Assembly (NCBI GenBank): GCA_964487925.1
Contig: CAZASZ010000017.1
Span: forward strand, 1 to 34,184
DNA length: 34,184 bases
Reading direction: 5' to 3'
Origin: RI-283 sp964487925
GTDB taxonomy: Bacteria > Pseudomonadota > Gammaproteobacteria > SZUA-140
This document shows, in pieces, positions 26,068 to 33,330 of this stretch. Each line of letters begins with the position of its first letter. The first letter of the stretch is position 1. The notes beneath the pieces were generated by a model. The model was not told where the DNA came from. It saw only the letters and a list, made by a program, of their open reading frames with translations, and ran no database searches. Both the position numbers and the translations under genes were made by a program.

Positions 26068-26882
26068 TGCCTGTTGCCTCCGATTCCGCTATGCGCATAG
26101 CCGTGGGTGTGGAATATGACGGTAGCCGATTCTCCGGATGGCAGATCCAGGACGGCACTCGTACGGTTCAAGGCCTCGTCGAGTCAGCGCTGTCCCGCGT
26201 TGCTAACCATCCGGTCCGTATCCATTGCGCCGGACGTACAGATAGCGGAGTGCACGCTTACCAGCAGGTCATCCATTTCGATAGTAGCGCCGACCGAGCG
26301 ATGCACGCCTGGGTGCTGGGTGGCAATGCTAACTTGCCAGGTGATGTCAGTCTGCTTTGGGCAACCGAGGTTGATGATGCCTTTCATGCCCGCTTCTCGG
26401 CCCGCTGGAGGCGCTATCGTTATGTCATTTTGAACCGTCGGATACGACCGTCAATTGCGGCATCCTATGTCTCCTGGGAATATCGTCCACTGGATGAAGG
26501 CGCTATGGCCGAGGCTGCGGAATACCTTGTCGGCGAGCACGACTTTTCATCGTTTAGGGCCTATGCATGTCAGGCCAAACATCCAGTACGCACGATTCAT
26601 GAGCTCGAAGTTCGCCGGGACGGTGATCGGCTCTATATTGAGGTCCGGGCGAACGCCTTCCTACACCATATGGTGCGCAATATCGCCGGCGTGCTTATGA
26701 CCATCGGGGCGGGAGAGAAATCGCCTGCATGGGCAGCTGAGGTCCTCGCTGCACGGGACCGCCAACTTGGCGGCATCACGGCGCCCGCGGCCGGGCTCTA
26801 TCTGATTGATGTCGGATATCCCGACGAATTTTCAATCCCCACCATTTCCGGTACAGTGGATCCAGGTGTCCTGAACGTTTGA
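26067..26882 (+). CDS. truA: tRNA pseudouridine(38-40) synthase TruA
   Basis: TruA isomerises uridines 38-40 in the anticodon arm of many tRNAs. The 271-residue product has VGVEYDGSRFSGWQIQ, the catalytic aspartate in CAGRTDSGVHAYQQVIHF, FHARFSARWRRYRYVI, HDFSSFRA and the C-terminal FLHHMVRNIAGVLM. The start at 26067 forms a TGATG overlap with the pgi stop, suggesting coupled translation. An ATG eight codons later is the alternative. It sits in a sugar-phosphate cluster with no metabolic link, probably as a hitch-hiking housekeeping gene. Confidence 0.96.
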   Translation: MPVASDSAMRIAVGVEYDGSRFSGWQIQDGTRTVQGLVESALSRVANHPVRIHCAGRTDSGVHAYQQVIHFDSSADRAMHAWVLGGNANLPGDVSLLWATEVDDAFHARFSARWRRYRYVILNRRIRPSIAASYVSWEYRPLDEGAMAEAAEYLVGEHDFSSFRAYACQAKHPVRTIHELEVRRDGDRLYIEVRANAFLHHMVRNIAGVLMTIGAGEKSPAWAAEVLAARDRQLGGITAPAAGLYLIDVGYPDEFSIPTISGTVDPGVLNV

Positions 26883-26905
26883 TTGGATAGCGGAGGCGGT
26901 CGTGG

Positions 26906-28252
26906 ATGAGCGGGAACGCCGCAGTTATGCGACTCCCATTACAGCGGATCGCTCGCATGAACGTCCCTGACCTGAGCCGGGGCGGCTGGCATGCAACGGA
27001 CATTGATGCCACCTTTTCTCGTCTGGACAGCGCGCCTACCGGCCTAGCACTCGAAGAGATAGATGCTCGGCCGCTTGCCTTCGCCCATGCGCGGGTCCCA
27101 GCCGGTGCGGAATTTGGGCACGAGTCGCTGACAGGGCTTACCCTGCTTGGCATTGTCGGCATGATCGACCCTTTGAGGATTGAGGCCAAGGGCGCGGTCG
27201 AGCAATGTCATGCGGCAGGTATTCGAGCCTGCATGATTACGGGTGACCACCCTGCGACCGCCTTTTCCATTGGTCGTGAGATCGGTCTGGTGTCGGACGC
27301 GGGTCAGGTCGTAACGGGCGCTCAGCTGAAGTCCGCCACGGCGGAGTCGGGCGCGGATGGTCTGGATGCCCTCGTTGCCGACGCCAACGTCTTTGCGCGC
27401 GTCGAGCCCAGTCAGAAGGTCGCGATCGTGCAGTCGTTGCAACGCACCGGAGAGTTTGTAGCCGTGACTGGGGACGGTGTCAACGACGCTCCGGCTCTCA
27501 AGACGGCGAATGTAGGTGTCGCCATGGGCCGGCGTGGGACCGACGTGGCTAAGGAGAGCGCCGATCTCGTTATCACTGATGATAACTTTGCATCCATTGT
27601 GTCGGGTGTCGAAGAGGGTCGGGTCGCCTATCGCAATATCCGCAAGGTCATCTTCCTGTTGATCTCGACCGGGGCGGCTGAACTCGTGCTCTTTATACTG
27701 TCTCTGGCTACGGGCCTGCCCATGCCGCTGACAGCGGTCCAACTGCTGTGGCTCAATCTCGTGACCAACGGCATTCAAGACGTCGCGCTGGCCTTCGAAC
27801 CAGGCGAGGGTGATGAGATGCAGCGTCCTCCGCGATACCCGGCGGAGCCGATTTTCAATCGAATCATGATCGAGCGTATGCTATTGTCGGCGGTCTTTAT
27901 TGGTCTATTGGCCTTCATTGTCTTCCGCAATCTGATTGCCGCTGGGGTCTCTGTCGAGGCGGCCCGAAACGATATTCTGTTGCTGATGGTTTTATTCGAG
28001 AATGTACACGCATTCAATTCCCGCTCAGAGCTGCGTTCGGTGTTTCGCCACAATCCGCTCAGGAATCCCTTGTTGTTCTTTGGGACGATCGTTGCTCAGC
28101 TTGTGCATATCGGTGCGATGTGGACGCCGGGGCTGAACACTGTGCTCGATGTTGCGCCGGTGACTTTTTGGGAATGGGCCGAGCTCGTCCCGGTTGCATT
28201 GTCCCTGCTGCTGATCATGGAAACGCACAAATATGTACGCCGTCGCTATTGA
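26906..28252 (+). CDS. Cation-transporting P-type ATPase with an in-frame internal deletion (probably non-functional as a pump)
   Basis: The 448-residue frame contains only the two ends of a P2-type cation ATPase, which normally has about 900 residues. Residues 26-55 (GGWHATDIDATFSRLDSA, then TGLALEEIDAR) are the N-terminal cation-ATPase domain. At about residue 55 (near 27068) the sequence jumps directly to PLAFAHARVPAG, which normally lies near residue 520. The hinge motif TGD (112-114), TGDGVNDAPAL (188-198) and membrane helices 5-10 (from about 233, with LLWLNLVTNGIQDVALAFE) follow intact. Missing are helices 1-4, the TGES actuator domain, the DKTGT phosphorylation site and most of the nucleotide-binding domain. 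It therefore cannot form the phosphoenzyme. GGAGG is still 9 nt before the ATG and the frame is clean, so the remnant may be expressed. It is convergent with the hydrogenase operon. Confidence 0.85.
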   Translation: MSGNAAVMRLPLQRIARMNVPDLSRGGWHATDIDATFSRLDSAPTGLALEEIDARPLAFAHARVPAGAEFGHESLTGLTLLGIVGMIDPLRIEAKGAVEQCHAAGIRACMITGDHPATAFSIGREIGLVSDAGQVVTGAQLKSATAESGADGLDALVADANVFARVEPSQKVAIVQSLQRTGEFVAVTGDGVNDAPALKTANVGVAMGRRGTDVAKESADLVITDDNFASIVSGVEEGRVAYRNIRKVIFLLISTGAAELVLFILSLATGLPMPLTAVQLLWLNLVTNGIQDVALAFEPGEGDEMQRPPRYPAEPIFNRIMIERMLLSAVFIGLLAFIVFRNLIAAGVSVEAARNDILLLMVLFENVHAFNSRSELRSVFRHNPLRNPLLFFGTIVAQLVHIGAMWTPGLNTVLDVAPVTFWEWAELVPVALSLLLIMETHKYVRRRY

Positions 28253-28281
28253 ACAGTCGCGCTATCCCCTGAGCATGTTTT

Positions 28282-28764
28282 TCAATGGCTAGTTAGTTGG
28301 CGGTAGTCGCTGATATCCGTCTCGATTGCGTTCTTGAGCCAAATAATCCAGTCAGTTGTGATTTCATCCGGTCCATCCAAGCAGCCCTCCGGGCCGATCT
28401 CGATACCATATAGAACCAGTCCGGGAGGTAGGGCGGCTAGTGATTGCCCCAGGGCTAGGGTCTCCGCGACCCCGAGGTCGTGACTCGAACAAACGGTAAC
28501 CGCGCTTGAAATATCCTGATCTGTGAAACGCCGGATTTCGCCTAGGTGTCCGCCGAATCGGGCGGCATCGATCAGGATCGCAAGTTCGGCATCCCTGATC
28601 ACATCCAGCAGCCCGACGCCGGGGCGGTCACAAACCTGGATTGAGACGAGGCCCGGAGGGAAGCGATTGACCAGGCCGGAATCGCTCAGCTGCTCGGTGG
28701 CCATCATGCCGAACGTATCGGCGCCGAACGGGGAGCCGATGCCGATGATCCGTACCGGAATCAC
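28282..28764 (-). CDS. Hydrogenase maturation protease (HycI/HupD/HyaD family)
   Basis: This endopeptidase family removes the C-terminal tail of the [NiFe] large subunit after nickel insertion. The 160-residue protein has the family layout: GIGSPFGADTFG at the N-terminus with D16, D66 in ILIDAARFGG, and H95 in SSHDLG. These are the three metal-sensing positions of HycI-type proteases (D16, D62, H90 in E. coli HycI). The first motif is less canonical than GNxxxxDD, as in other group 3 proteases. The GTG start overlaps the hydA stop (GTGA), so it is translationally coupled to its substrate. It is the last gene of the operon. Confidence 0.9.
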   Translation of the reverse strand: MIPVRIIGIGSPFGADTFGMMATEQLSDSGLVNRFPPGLVSIQVCDRPGVGLLDVIRDAELAILIDAARFGGHLGEIRRFTDQDISSAVTVCSSHDLGVAETLALGQSLAALPPGLVLYGIEIGPEGCLDGPDEITTDWIIWLKNAIETDISDYRQLTSH

Positions 28765-30062
28765 TGACGGTTGACTTTGACCTTTAGGAAATGAGTTGCG
28801 CAGGAGATGCAGGGGTCGTAGTTGCGGATGATCTGTTCACCCTGTTGGCGCAGCGCATCATCACCCCGGTCAAGGCCGAAGGCCTCTAGGGATAGTCTCA
28901 GGTCCTCCTCAATGCGGGCTTGGTTCTGGCTTGTTGGCGGTACGATCACGGCTTTTTTGATGAGTCCATCGGCCGAGGTCTCGTAGCGGTGCCAGAGTAT
29001 CCCACGGGGGGCCTCCGTCGCGGCCATGCCTGTTCCCGCCTTGGGTGTGACTTCTACAAAGGGCGCATCCGGAATGTGATAGCGCTCCAGTATTTCGATG
29101 GCCTCGTGCAGCGCCAGGCCAACTTCGATCGCACGGGCGACAATGCTCTGGAACATGTCCTCACTCGGTAGATCGATGCCGGTCTGCCGGATCAGGGTAC
29201 GGATCGATGTCGGTAGGCGGTCGTGATTGAGGTTGAGTCGAGCCAGTGGCCCGACCATATAGGGTTGTCCATCCAGTTGGGCGTGCAGGGCTGTGGAATG
29301 CGGGACATGGTGTTCTTGGAAGTGCGTCTCGAAGGCGTCGGGTGCGATATCGAGACCGTTGTTCGAGACTAGGTGGCCCGCATTCATCGGGTATTCCTCG
29401 TCGTGACGTAATGCAACCCAGGTGAACGGCGCAGTCTGATCTCCAGTAGGGGCTATCGTGGCAGTCCATTGAACCATGGCCTCGGCCTCGGGCAGGGCTA
29501 CCCTAAGGGTTGCAAGCATATCCTCTACCGCTCGCAGATCCGGGGCATGATGGAATCCGCCGACGCGAGCGCCGACCGGATGCACTGAGCGGCCGCCCAG
29601 CAGTTTGATCAGTGCATTGCCGATACCTTGCAGGCGCAAGCCGCGGCGGACCTCATCGGGATGATCCTGGGCCATCTCCGGTGCGCTGGCATAGCCAAGA
29701 AAGTCGGGTGCGGCGAGAAGATGGATGTGCAGGCAGTGACTTTCAATCCATTCTCCGCAATAGAGTAGTCGCCGCATGTCGCGCACCCAAGGTCCGGGCT
29801 CGCAGTCGAAAATCTGCTCCAGCGCATGTACGGCGCTCATCTGGTAGGCCACGGGACAGATGCCACAGATTCGCGCGACGATGTCCGGCACCTCGTGCCA
29901 AGCTCGTCCTTCCAGAAACTTTTCAAATAGTCGTGGAGGCTCAAAAATACGCAGTTGCAGGGTTTCGATGCGTCCGTCTCTGACCGAAAGATTGAGCGCC
30001 CCTTCGCCCTCGACACGCGCCAGTACGGGCATGTTGATCCGGACCAGTTTATCTTCAGTCAT
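28761..30062 (-). CDS. hydA: Group 3b [NiFe] hydrogenase alpha (large, catalytic) subunit
   Basis: This is the nickel-iron subunit of a cytoplasmic NAD(P)-linked hydrogenase (sulfhydrogenase type). The protein has 433 residues. The N-terminal nickel ligands are C66 and C69 in ARICGICPVAY; the C-terminal ligands are C418 and C421 with H424 in DPCISCATH. The nine residues after H424 (FLKVKVNRQ) are the tail expected to be cut off by the protease encoded next. The frame is open further upstream, but the ATG at 30062 is preceded by GGAGG at 8 nt and overlaps the hydD stop by 8 nt. The order hydB-hydG-hydD-hydA is the same as in Pyrococcus sulfhydrogenase I, which supports the group 3b call. Confidence 0.95.
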   Translation of the reverse strand: MTEDKLVRINMPVLARVEGEGALNLSVRDGRIETLQLRIFEPPRLFEKFLEGRAWHEVPDIVARICGICPVAYQMSAVHALEQIFDCEPGPWVRDMRRLLYCGEWIESHCLHIHLLAAPDFLGYASAPEMAQDHPDEVRRGLRLQGIGNALIKLLGGRSVHPVGARVGGFHHAPDLRAVEDMLATLRVALPEAEAMVQWTATIAPTGDQTAPFTWVALRHDEEYPMNAGHLVSNNGLDIAPDAFETHFQEHHVPHSTALHAQLDGQPYMVGPLARLNLNHDRLPTSIRTLIRQTGIDLPSEDMFQSIVARAIEVGLALHEAIEILERYHIPDAPFVEVTPKAGTGMAATEAPRGILWHRYETSADGLIKKAVIVPPTSQNQARIEEDLRLSLEAFGLDRGDDALRQQGEQIIRNYDPCISCATHFLKVKVNRQ

Positions 30063-30846
30063 CTGAGTCCGCCTCCAGGGCATGGCCGGCCTCGGTGAAG
30101 GTCGGGGCACCGTTGTTGATGAACCAGAAACGGTGCTGGACGTCGGTCTTTGTGAGCCCCAGGCCGGTCAGGCGGTTGGATAGGGCGGTGGTGTTCGCGG
30201 TCTCGGCGGGACCGTAGCAGGCATAACAATCACGTCCGAAGCTTGGGCAGATCGCGCCGCAACCAGTCAGGGTCACGGGACCCATACAGGGTAGGCCACG
30301 GCTGACCATGACGCAGACGGTATGCTTGCGTTTGCATTCGAGGCAGACCTTGTCCTGGGCCTGTTGAGGCTTTACGCCGAACAGCAGGGCGCGCACGGCG
30401 GCGAGCATTTGAGCGCTGCTGACAGGGCAGCCCCACAGTTCGAGATCGACCTTGGCGTAGGCCGCGATCGGTGAGCAGGTCGCGAGGCTGTCGATGTGTT
30501 CGGGATGAGCATATACGCCGGCAACCCAATCATCGCTTTTTCGAATATTACGCAGGGCTTGAATGCCTCCAGCGGTTGCGCAGGCGCCGATCGTGACCAG
30601 AAAACCACTGTTGGCGCGCACCTGTCGGATGCGCTTTGCCTCGTCCGGGGTCGATACGCTGCCCTCGACGAAGGCAATGTCCACGGGCGCGTCCGGGTTA
30701 ATCGCGCCGGCCTCGGCAAAATGCACGACATCGACGAGGCCGGCCAATGTCAGCAAGTCTTCCCCCAGGTTCAGGAAGGCGAGTTGGCAGCCATCGCAGG
30801 ACGTGAACTTGTGGACGCCGATACGGGGTTTTTGTTGTTCGGTCAT
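30055..30846 (-). CDS. hydD: Group 3b [NiFe] hydrogenase delta (small, electron-transfer) subunit
   Basis: The small subunit passes electrons between the NiFe site and the diaphorase part. The 263-residue protein starts with FTSCDGCQLAF and carries twelve likely ligand cysteines. C17, C20, C89 (TIGACATAGG) and C140 (GCPVSSAQ) should bind the proximal cluster. C168, C171, C178, C187, C196, C200, C207 and C210 should bind two more [4Fe-4S] clusters. There is no Tat signal peptide, so the enzyme is cytoplasmic. The Met at 30846 is chosen over the open frame upstream because it gives the family N-terminus; the ribosome site GGGAG is about 13 nt away. It follows hydG by 22 bp and overlaps hydA. 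Confidence 0.95.
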   Translation of the reverse strand: MTEQQKPRIGVHKFTSCDGCQLAFLNLGEDLLTLAGLVDVVHFAEAGAINPDAPVDIAFVEGSVSTPDEAKRIRQVRANSGFLVTIGACATAGGIQALRNIRKSDDWVAGVYAHPEHIDSLATCSPIAAYAKVDLELWGCPVSSAQMLAAVRALLFGVKPQQAQDKVCLECKRKHTVCVMVSRGLPCMGPVTLTGCGAICPSFGRDCYACYGPAETANTTALSNRLTGLGLTKTDVQHRFWFINNGAPTFTEAGHALEADSDD

Positions 30847-30868
30847 GGTTGTGTTATCGCTCCCACTT

Positions 30869-31705
30869 TCAGAAACCCGCGACCCCGAACAGGTCTTTGA
30901 GCTCGGGATAGGCGAATACGGGGCCATCCCGGCAGATAAAGCGCGGGCCGTATTGGCAATGGCCGCAGTGGCCGACAGCGCATTGCATATTACGCTCCAT
31001 GCTGAGCCAGATGGCCTCGTCGGGGATCCCGAGTGGCAGCAGATGTTGGATCGCAGCCTGCATCATGGGCTGGGGGCCGCATAGGATCACGGCCGTACGT
31101 CCGGGATCAATTTCAGCCTTGTCGAACAGGCCCGTGACCGGGCCCGTATGCCACGGCCAGAGCGGTCCGCCGGTATCGGAAGCCAGGAGTATCCGTGTGT
31201 CGGGCTGCTGAGCCCATTGTTCATAGCGCTCACGCCACAATAGGTCACTGTGGTGTTTGACGCCCTGCATGACGGTGAGTCGACCGTAATCCTTGCGGCG
31301 CCTCATAACATAATTGATGACAGATACGCTGGGCGCACAGCCGAGTCCGCCGGTGATGACGAGCACGTCCTTGTTGGCGACGTCCTCCATCGGCCAGCCT
31401 CGGCCGAAGGGGCCACGGACGCCGATCCGGTCGCCGATGCCGAGCGTTGCCAGCCCGGCCGTGACGCTGCCGACCTCGCGGATCGTATGGTCCAGCGCGC
31501 CGTCATGCTCCGGATCCGAGACAATCGAGATCGGCACCTCGCCGACGCCATAGAGGTAGAGCATATTGAATTGACCCGGCGCGAAACGGTAGCTGTCTTG
31601 GATCGCTGGGTCGGTGAAACGCAGCCGTAATGTGAATATTCCAGGGGCCTCCTCTATACGCTCGACGATCTCGGTCTCATAGGGCAGATAGGATTTAGTC
31701 GGCAT
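30869..31705 (-). CDS. hydG: Hydrogenase gamma subunit, FAD/NAD(P)-binding with [2Fe-2S] site
   Basis: This diaphorase subunit carries electrons between NAD(P)H and the iron-sulfur chain. It is homologous to ferredoxin-NADP reductase and to PyrK of dihydroorotate dehydrogenase. The 278-residue product has the FAD region RFAPGQFNMLYLYGVGEVPI, the nucleotide region LVITGGLGCAPS, and a C-terminal [2Fe-2S] site with C242, C247, C250 and C258 in CAVGHCGHCQYGPRFICRDG. The ATG at 31705 has GGGGA 6 nt upstream and overlaps hydB by 11 nt. An ATG at 31720, five codons earlier, lacks a ribosome site. Confidence 0.94.
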   Translation of the reverse strand: MPTKSYLPYETEIVERIEEAPGIFTLRLRFTDPAIQDSYRFAPGQFNMLYLYGVGEVPISIVSDPEHDGALDHTIREVGSVTAGLATLGIGDRIGVRGPFGRGWPMEDVANKDVLVITGGLGCAPSVSVINYVMRRRKDYGRLTVMQGVKHHSDLLWRERYEQWAQQPDTRILLASDTGGPLWPWHTGPVTGLFDKAEIDPGRTAVILCGPQPMMQAAIQHLLPLGIPDEAIWLSMERNMQCAVGHCGHCQYGPRFICRDGPVFAYPELKDLFGVAGF

Positions 31706-32819
31706 CTGTGTCCCCGTCATCGGTGCAGACTGCCGTGGCCTCTTCTGTCAGATCGATCCCGACCGGGCACCAGGTGATGCAACGGCCGCAGCCCACGCAA
31801 CCAGAGCGACCGTATTGAGCATGCCAGCCGCCCAGCTTGTGGGTCATCCATTGTCGGTAGCGGGCGGTCGCGTCGGGACGCACGACCAGTCCGTGAATAT
31901 AGCTGTGGCCCATCGTAAAGCAGGAGTCCCATTGTCGATGGTGTGCCGCCGACTCGCCCGCAAGCTCGGCCTGATCATCGTTGCTGAAACAAAAACAGGT
32001 CGGGCAGACGGAGGTGCAGTTTGCACAGGATAGGCAGCGTTCGCCGATTTCCCGCCATCGCGGGTGATTCAGACGCTCGAATAGTGTGGTCTGCAGGTTA
32101 GGTCCTGGAAGGGTTCGGGTTTGGCATTCGGTGGCGGCCTGGGTCTCGGCTCGTGCGGTCGCGACTTGGGCGGCCGCGGCGTCTACAGTCGGAAGTCGGC
32201 CCAGCAGCGTTTGTCCCGATGTGCTACCCGATGTGATCAGAAAGCCCTCGTCCAACTCCGAGAGCACGAGATCGTAGCCGTCGGTGGCCTCCGGTCCATC
32301 GCCAGTCGAGGCGCAAAAGCATGTGTTGGCCGGGTGACTGCAGTTGACGGCGACCAGAAATAGTCCTTTACGCCGGGCTCTGTAATAGGGGTCGACATGC
32401 GCGCCTTTCATGAAGTGGGCGTCCTGCAGTTTAAGCGCTGCGAGGTCGCAAGCACGCACACCCAGGATTGCGAGCGGCTGAACCTCCGGCAGGATTTCAG
32501 TAAACGAGAGCGCGCCATTCGTATTGCGTTCAGCGCGCCACATGGGTTCGCGGGCGGCGAATAGGTAGGGTTTTAGGGCTTGAGGACCATTGGCCCAGGT
32601 AAAGCAGCGCGGGGTCTCATTCTCTACGAGACGGTATTCTCCGGGCCGTTGCCGGTCGTTTCGGCCGTACGGTAGTTGATCAGTGCTTGTAAGGTCGTCG
32701 TAGACGATGGCCTCGTCTCGCACCTGAGGGCCTACGCAACGATAACCGTTATCGCACAAAGCCTCAATGAGGCGCTGCGAATCAGTACGTGGCAGGAATC
32801 GGCTGTGCACGCCGGGCAC
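31695..32819 (-). CDS. hydB: Hydrogenase beta subunit with two C-terminal [4Fe-4S] clusters
   Basis: The beta subunit of group 3b hydrogenase (related to anaerobic sulfite reductase subunit A) relays electrons and carries the activity toward sulfur in archaeal homologues. In the 374-residue product, C262, C265, C268 and C272 in CLSCANCTSVC and C341, C344, C347 and C351 in CVGCGRCITWC form two ferredoxin-type motifs. HSRFLPRTDSQRL is the typical N-terminus. The frame is open to 32942, but a GTG at 32819 preceded by GGAGAGGA gives the usual length. A possible -10 box (TACAAT, 32882-32887) also lies between the two starts. It is the first gene of a five-gene, mostly overlapping operon. Confidence 0.92.
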   Translation of the reverse strand: MPGVHSRFLPRTDSQRLIEALCDNGYRCVGPQVRDEAIVYDDLTSTDQLPYGRNDRQRPGEYRLVENETPRCFTWANGPQALKPYLFAAREPMWRAERNTNGALSFTEILPEVQPLAILGVRACDLAALKLQDAHFMKGAHVDPYYRARRKGLFLVAVNCSHPANTCFCASTGDGPEATDGYDLVLSELDEGFLITSGSTSGQTLLGRLPTVDAAAAQVATARAETQAATECQTRTLPGPNLQTTLFERLNHPRWREIGERCLSCANCTSVCPTCFCFSNDDQAELAGESAAHHRQWDSCFTMGHSYIHGLVVRPDATARYRQWMTHKLGGWHAQYGRSGCVGCGRCITWCPVGIDLTEEATAVCTDDGDTDAD

Positions 32820-32881
32820 TTTGTCCTCTCCGTCGTTTGCCCGGGCGGCTGACCCGCCGTCGGACTGATCGTTAGGTGAAA

Positions 32882-32887
32882 ATTGTA
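32882..32887 (-). promoter_or_regulatory. Possible -10 box of the hydrogenase operon
   Basis: TACAAT on the minus strand matches the -10 consensus in five of six positions and lies about 63 nt before the hydB start. No good -35 box is found 16-18 nt upstream, so an activator would be needed or the call is wrong. Confidence 0.3.
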
Positions 32888-32924
32888 GCTGTCCGTTTCC
32901 TAGAATGCCACTTGTCGGCACGCG

Positions 32925-33149
32925 ATGCACGAGGCTTTGCACTTCATGCGCGAGCTGATCGAGCGTATCTTTGTGGCCCGTCTGGCTGGTCCTCTGCTCG
33001 ATATCAATGCTGATGCCGCGTCTTTGCCCGCAATCGAAGGCGAGCTTGTTGTGACCACTGATAGTTTTACCGTCCAGCCGCTTGAGTTTCCCGGCGGCGA
33101 ACAGCTATTGCCGGAACTGGAGGATGATCCGCTGCCGCAGATCTGTTGA
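32925..33149 (+). pseudogene. hypE: Internally deleted hypE remnant (N-terminal block joined to C-terminal P-x-I-C tail)
   Basis: The 74-codon frame carries two separate pieces of HypE, the enzyme that makes the thiocyanate/cyanide ligand of [NiFe] hydrogenases on its C-terminal cysteine. Residues 8-58 (MRELIERIFVARLAGPLLD through TTDSFTVQPLEFPGG) match the N-terminal AIR-synthase-like domain. The sequence then jumps to a short tail ending LEDDPLPQIC, followed by the stop. This resembles the conserved HypE end P-R-I-C, where the last Cys carries the thiocarboxamide. About 250 residues between them, and the first ~15 residues with the HGSGG motif, are absent. There is no strong ribosome site. 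It is divergent from the hydrogenase operon and ends just before tRNA-Arg. HypE function cannot be retained. Confidence 0.75.
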
Positions 33150-33182
33150 TCGATGCTCTCATAAGTGCGATATATTGAAAGA

Positions 33183-33259
33183 TGGCGCGCCCTAGAGGAT
33201 TCGAACCTCTGACCTTTGGAATCGGAATCCAACGCTCTATCCAGCTGAGCTAAGGGCGC
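33183..33259 (-). tRNA. tRNA-Arg (anticodon CCG)
   Basis: Read on the minus strand this is a 77-nt tRNA including CCA. The acceptor GCGCCCT pairs perfectly with AGGGCGC, followed by G and CCA. The D arm starts TAGCTCAGCTGG. The anticodon stem TTGGA/TCCAA closes the loop TTCCGAT, giving CCG, which reads CGG. The T arm is GAGG-TTCGAAT-CCTC at its core. Its 3' end faces the hypE remnant and the hydrogenase operon. Confidence 0.97.
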
Positions 33260-33298
33260 GTAATCGGTGTGTCGCGGGTGCGACTATTCGAGCACGCC

Positions 33299-33326
33299 AA
33301 TGTATCACAGGCATGGATTCTCGCAA
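33299..33326 (-). promoter_or_regulatory. Possible promoter of tRNA-Arg
   Basis: On the minus strand TTGCGA (33321-33326) and TACATT (33299-33304) are 16 nt apart, about 40 nt before the tRNA. The match is moderate. Confidence 0.4.
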
Positions 33327-33330
33327 ATGG

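Noticed and set aside
28253..28281. A terminator between the convergent ATPase remnant and the hydrogenase protease gene.
   Set aside because: The 29-bp gap contains no stem of useful length.
32820..32942. A longer HydB starting at a GTG at 32942.
   Set aside because: No ribosome site, the extra 41 residues are Gly/Ser/Asp-rich and unlike the family, and the segment overlaps the hypE relic and the possible -10 box.
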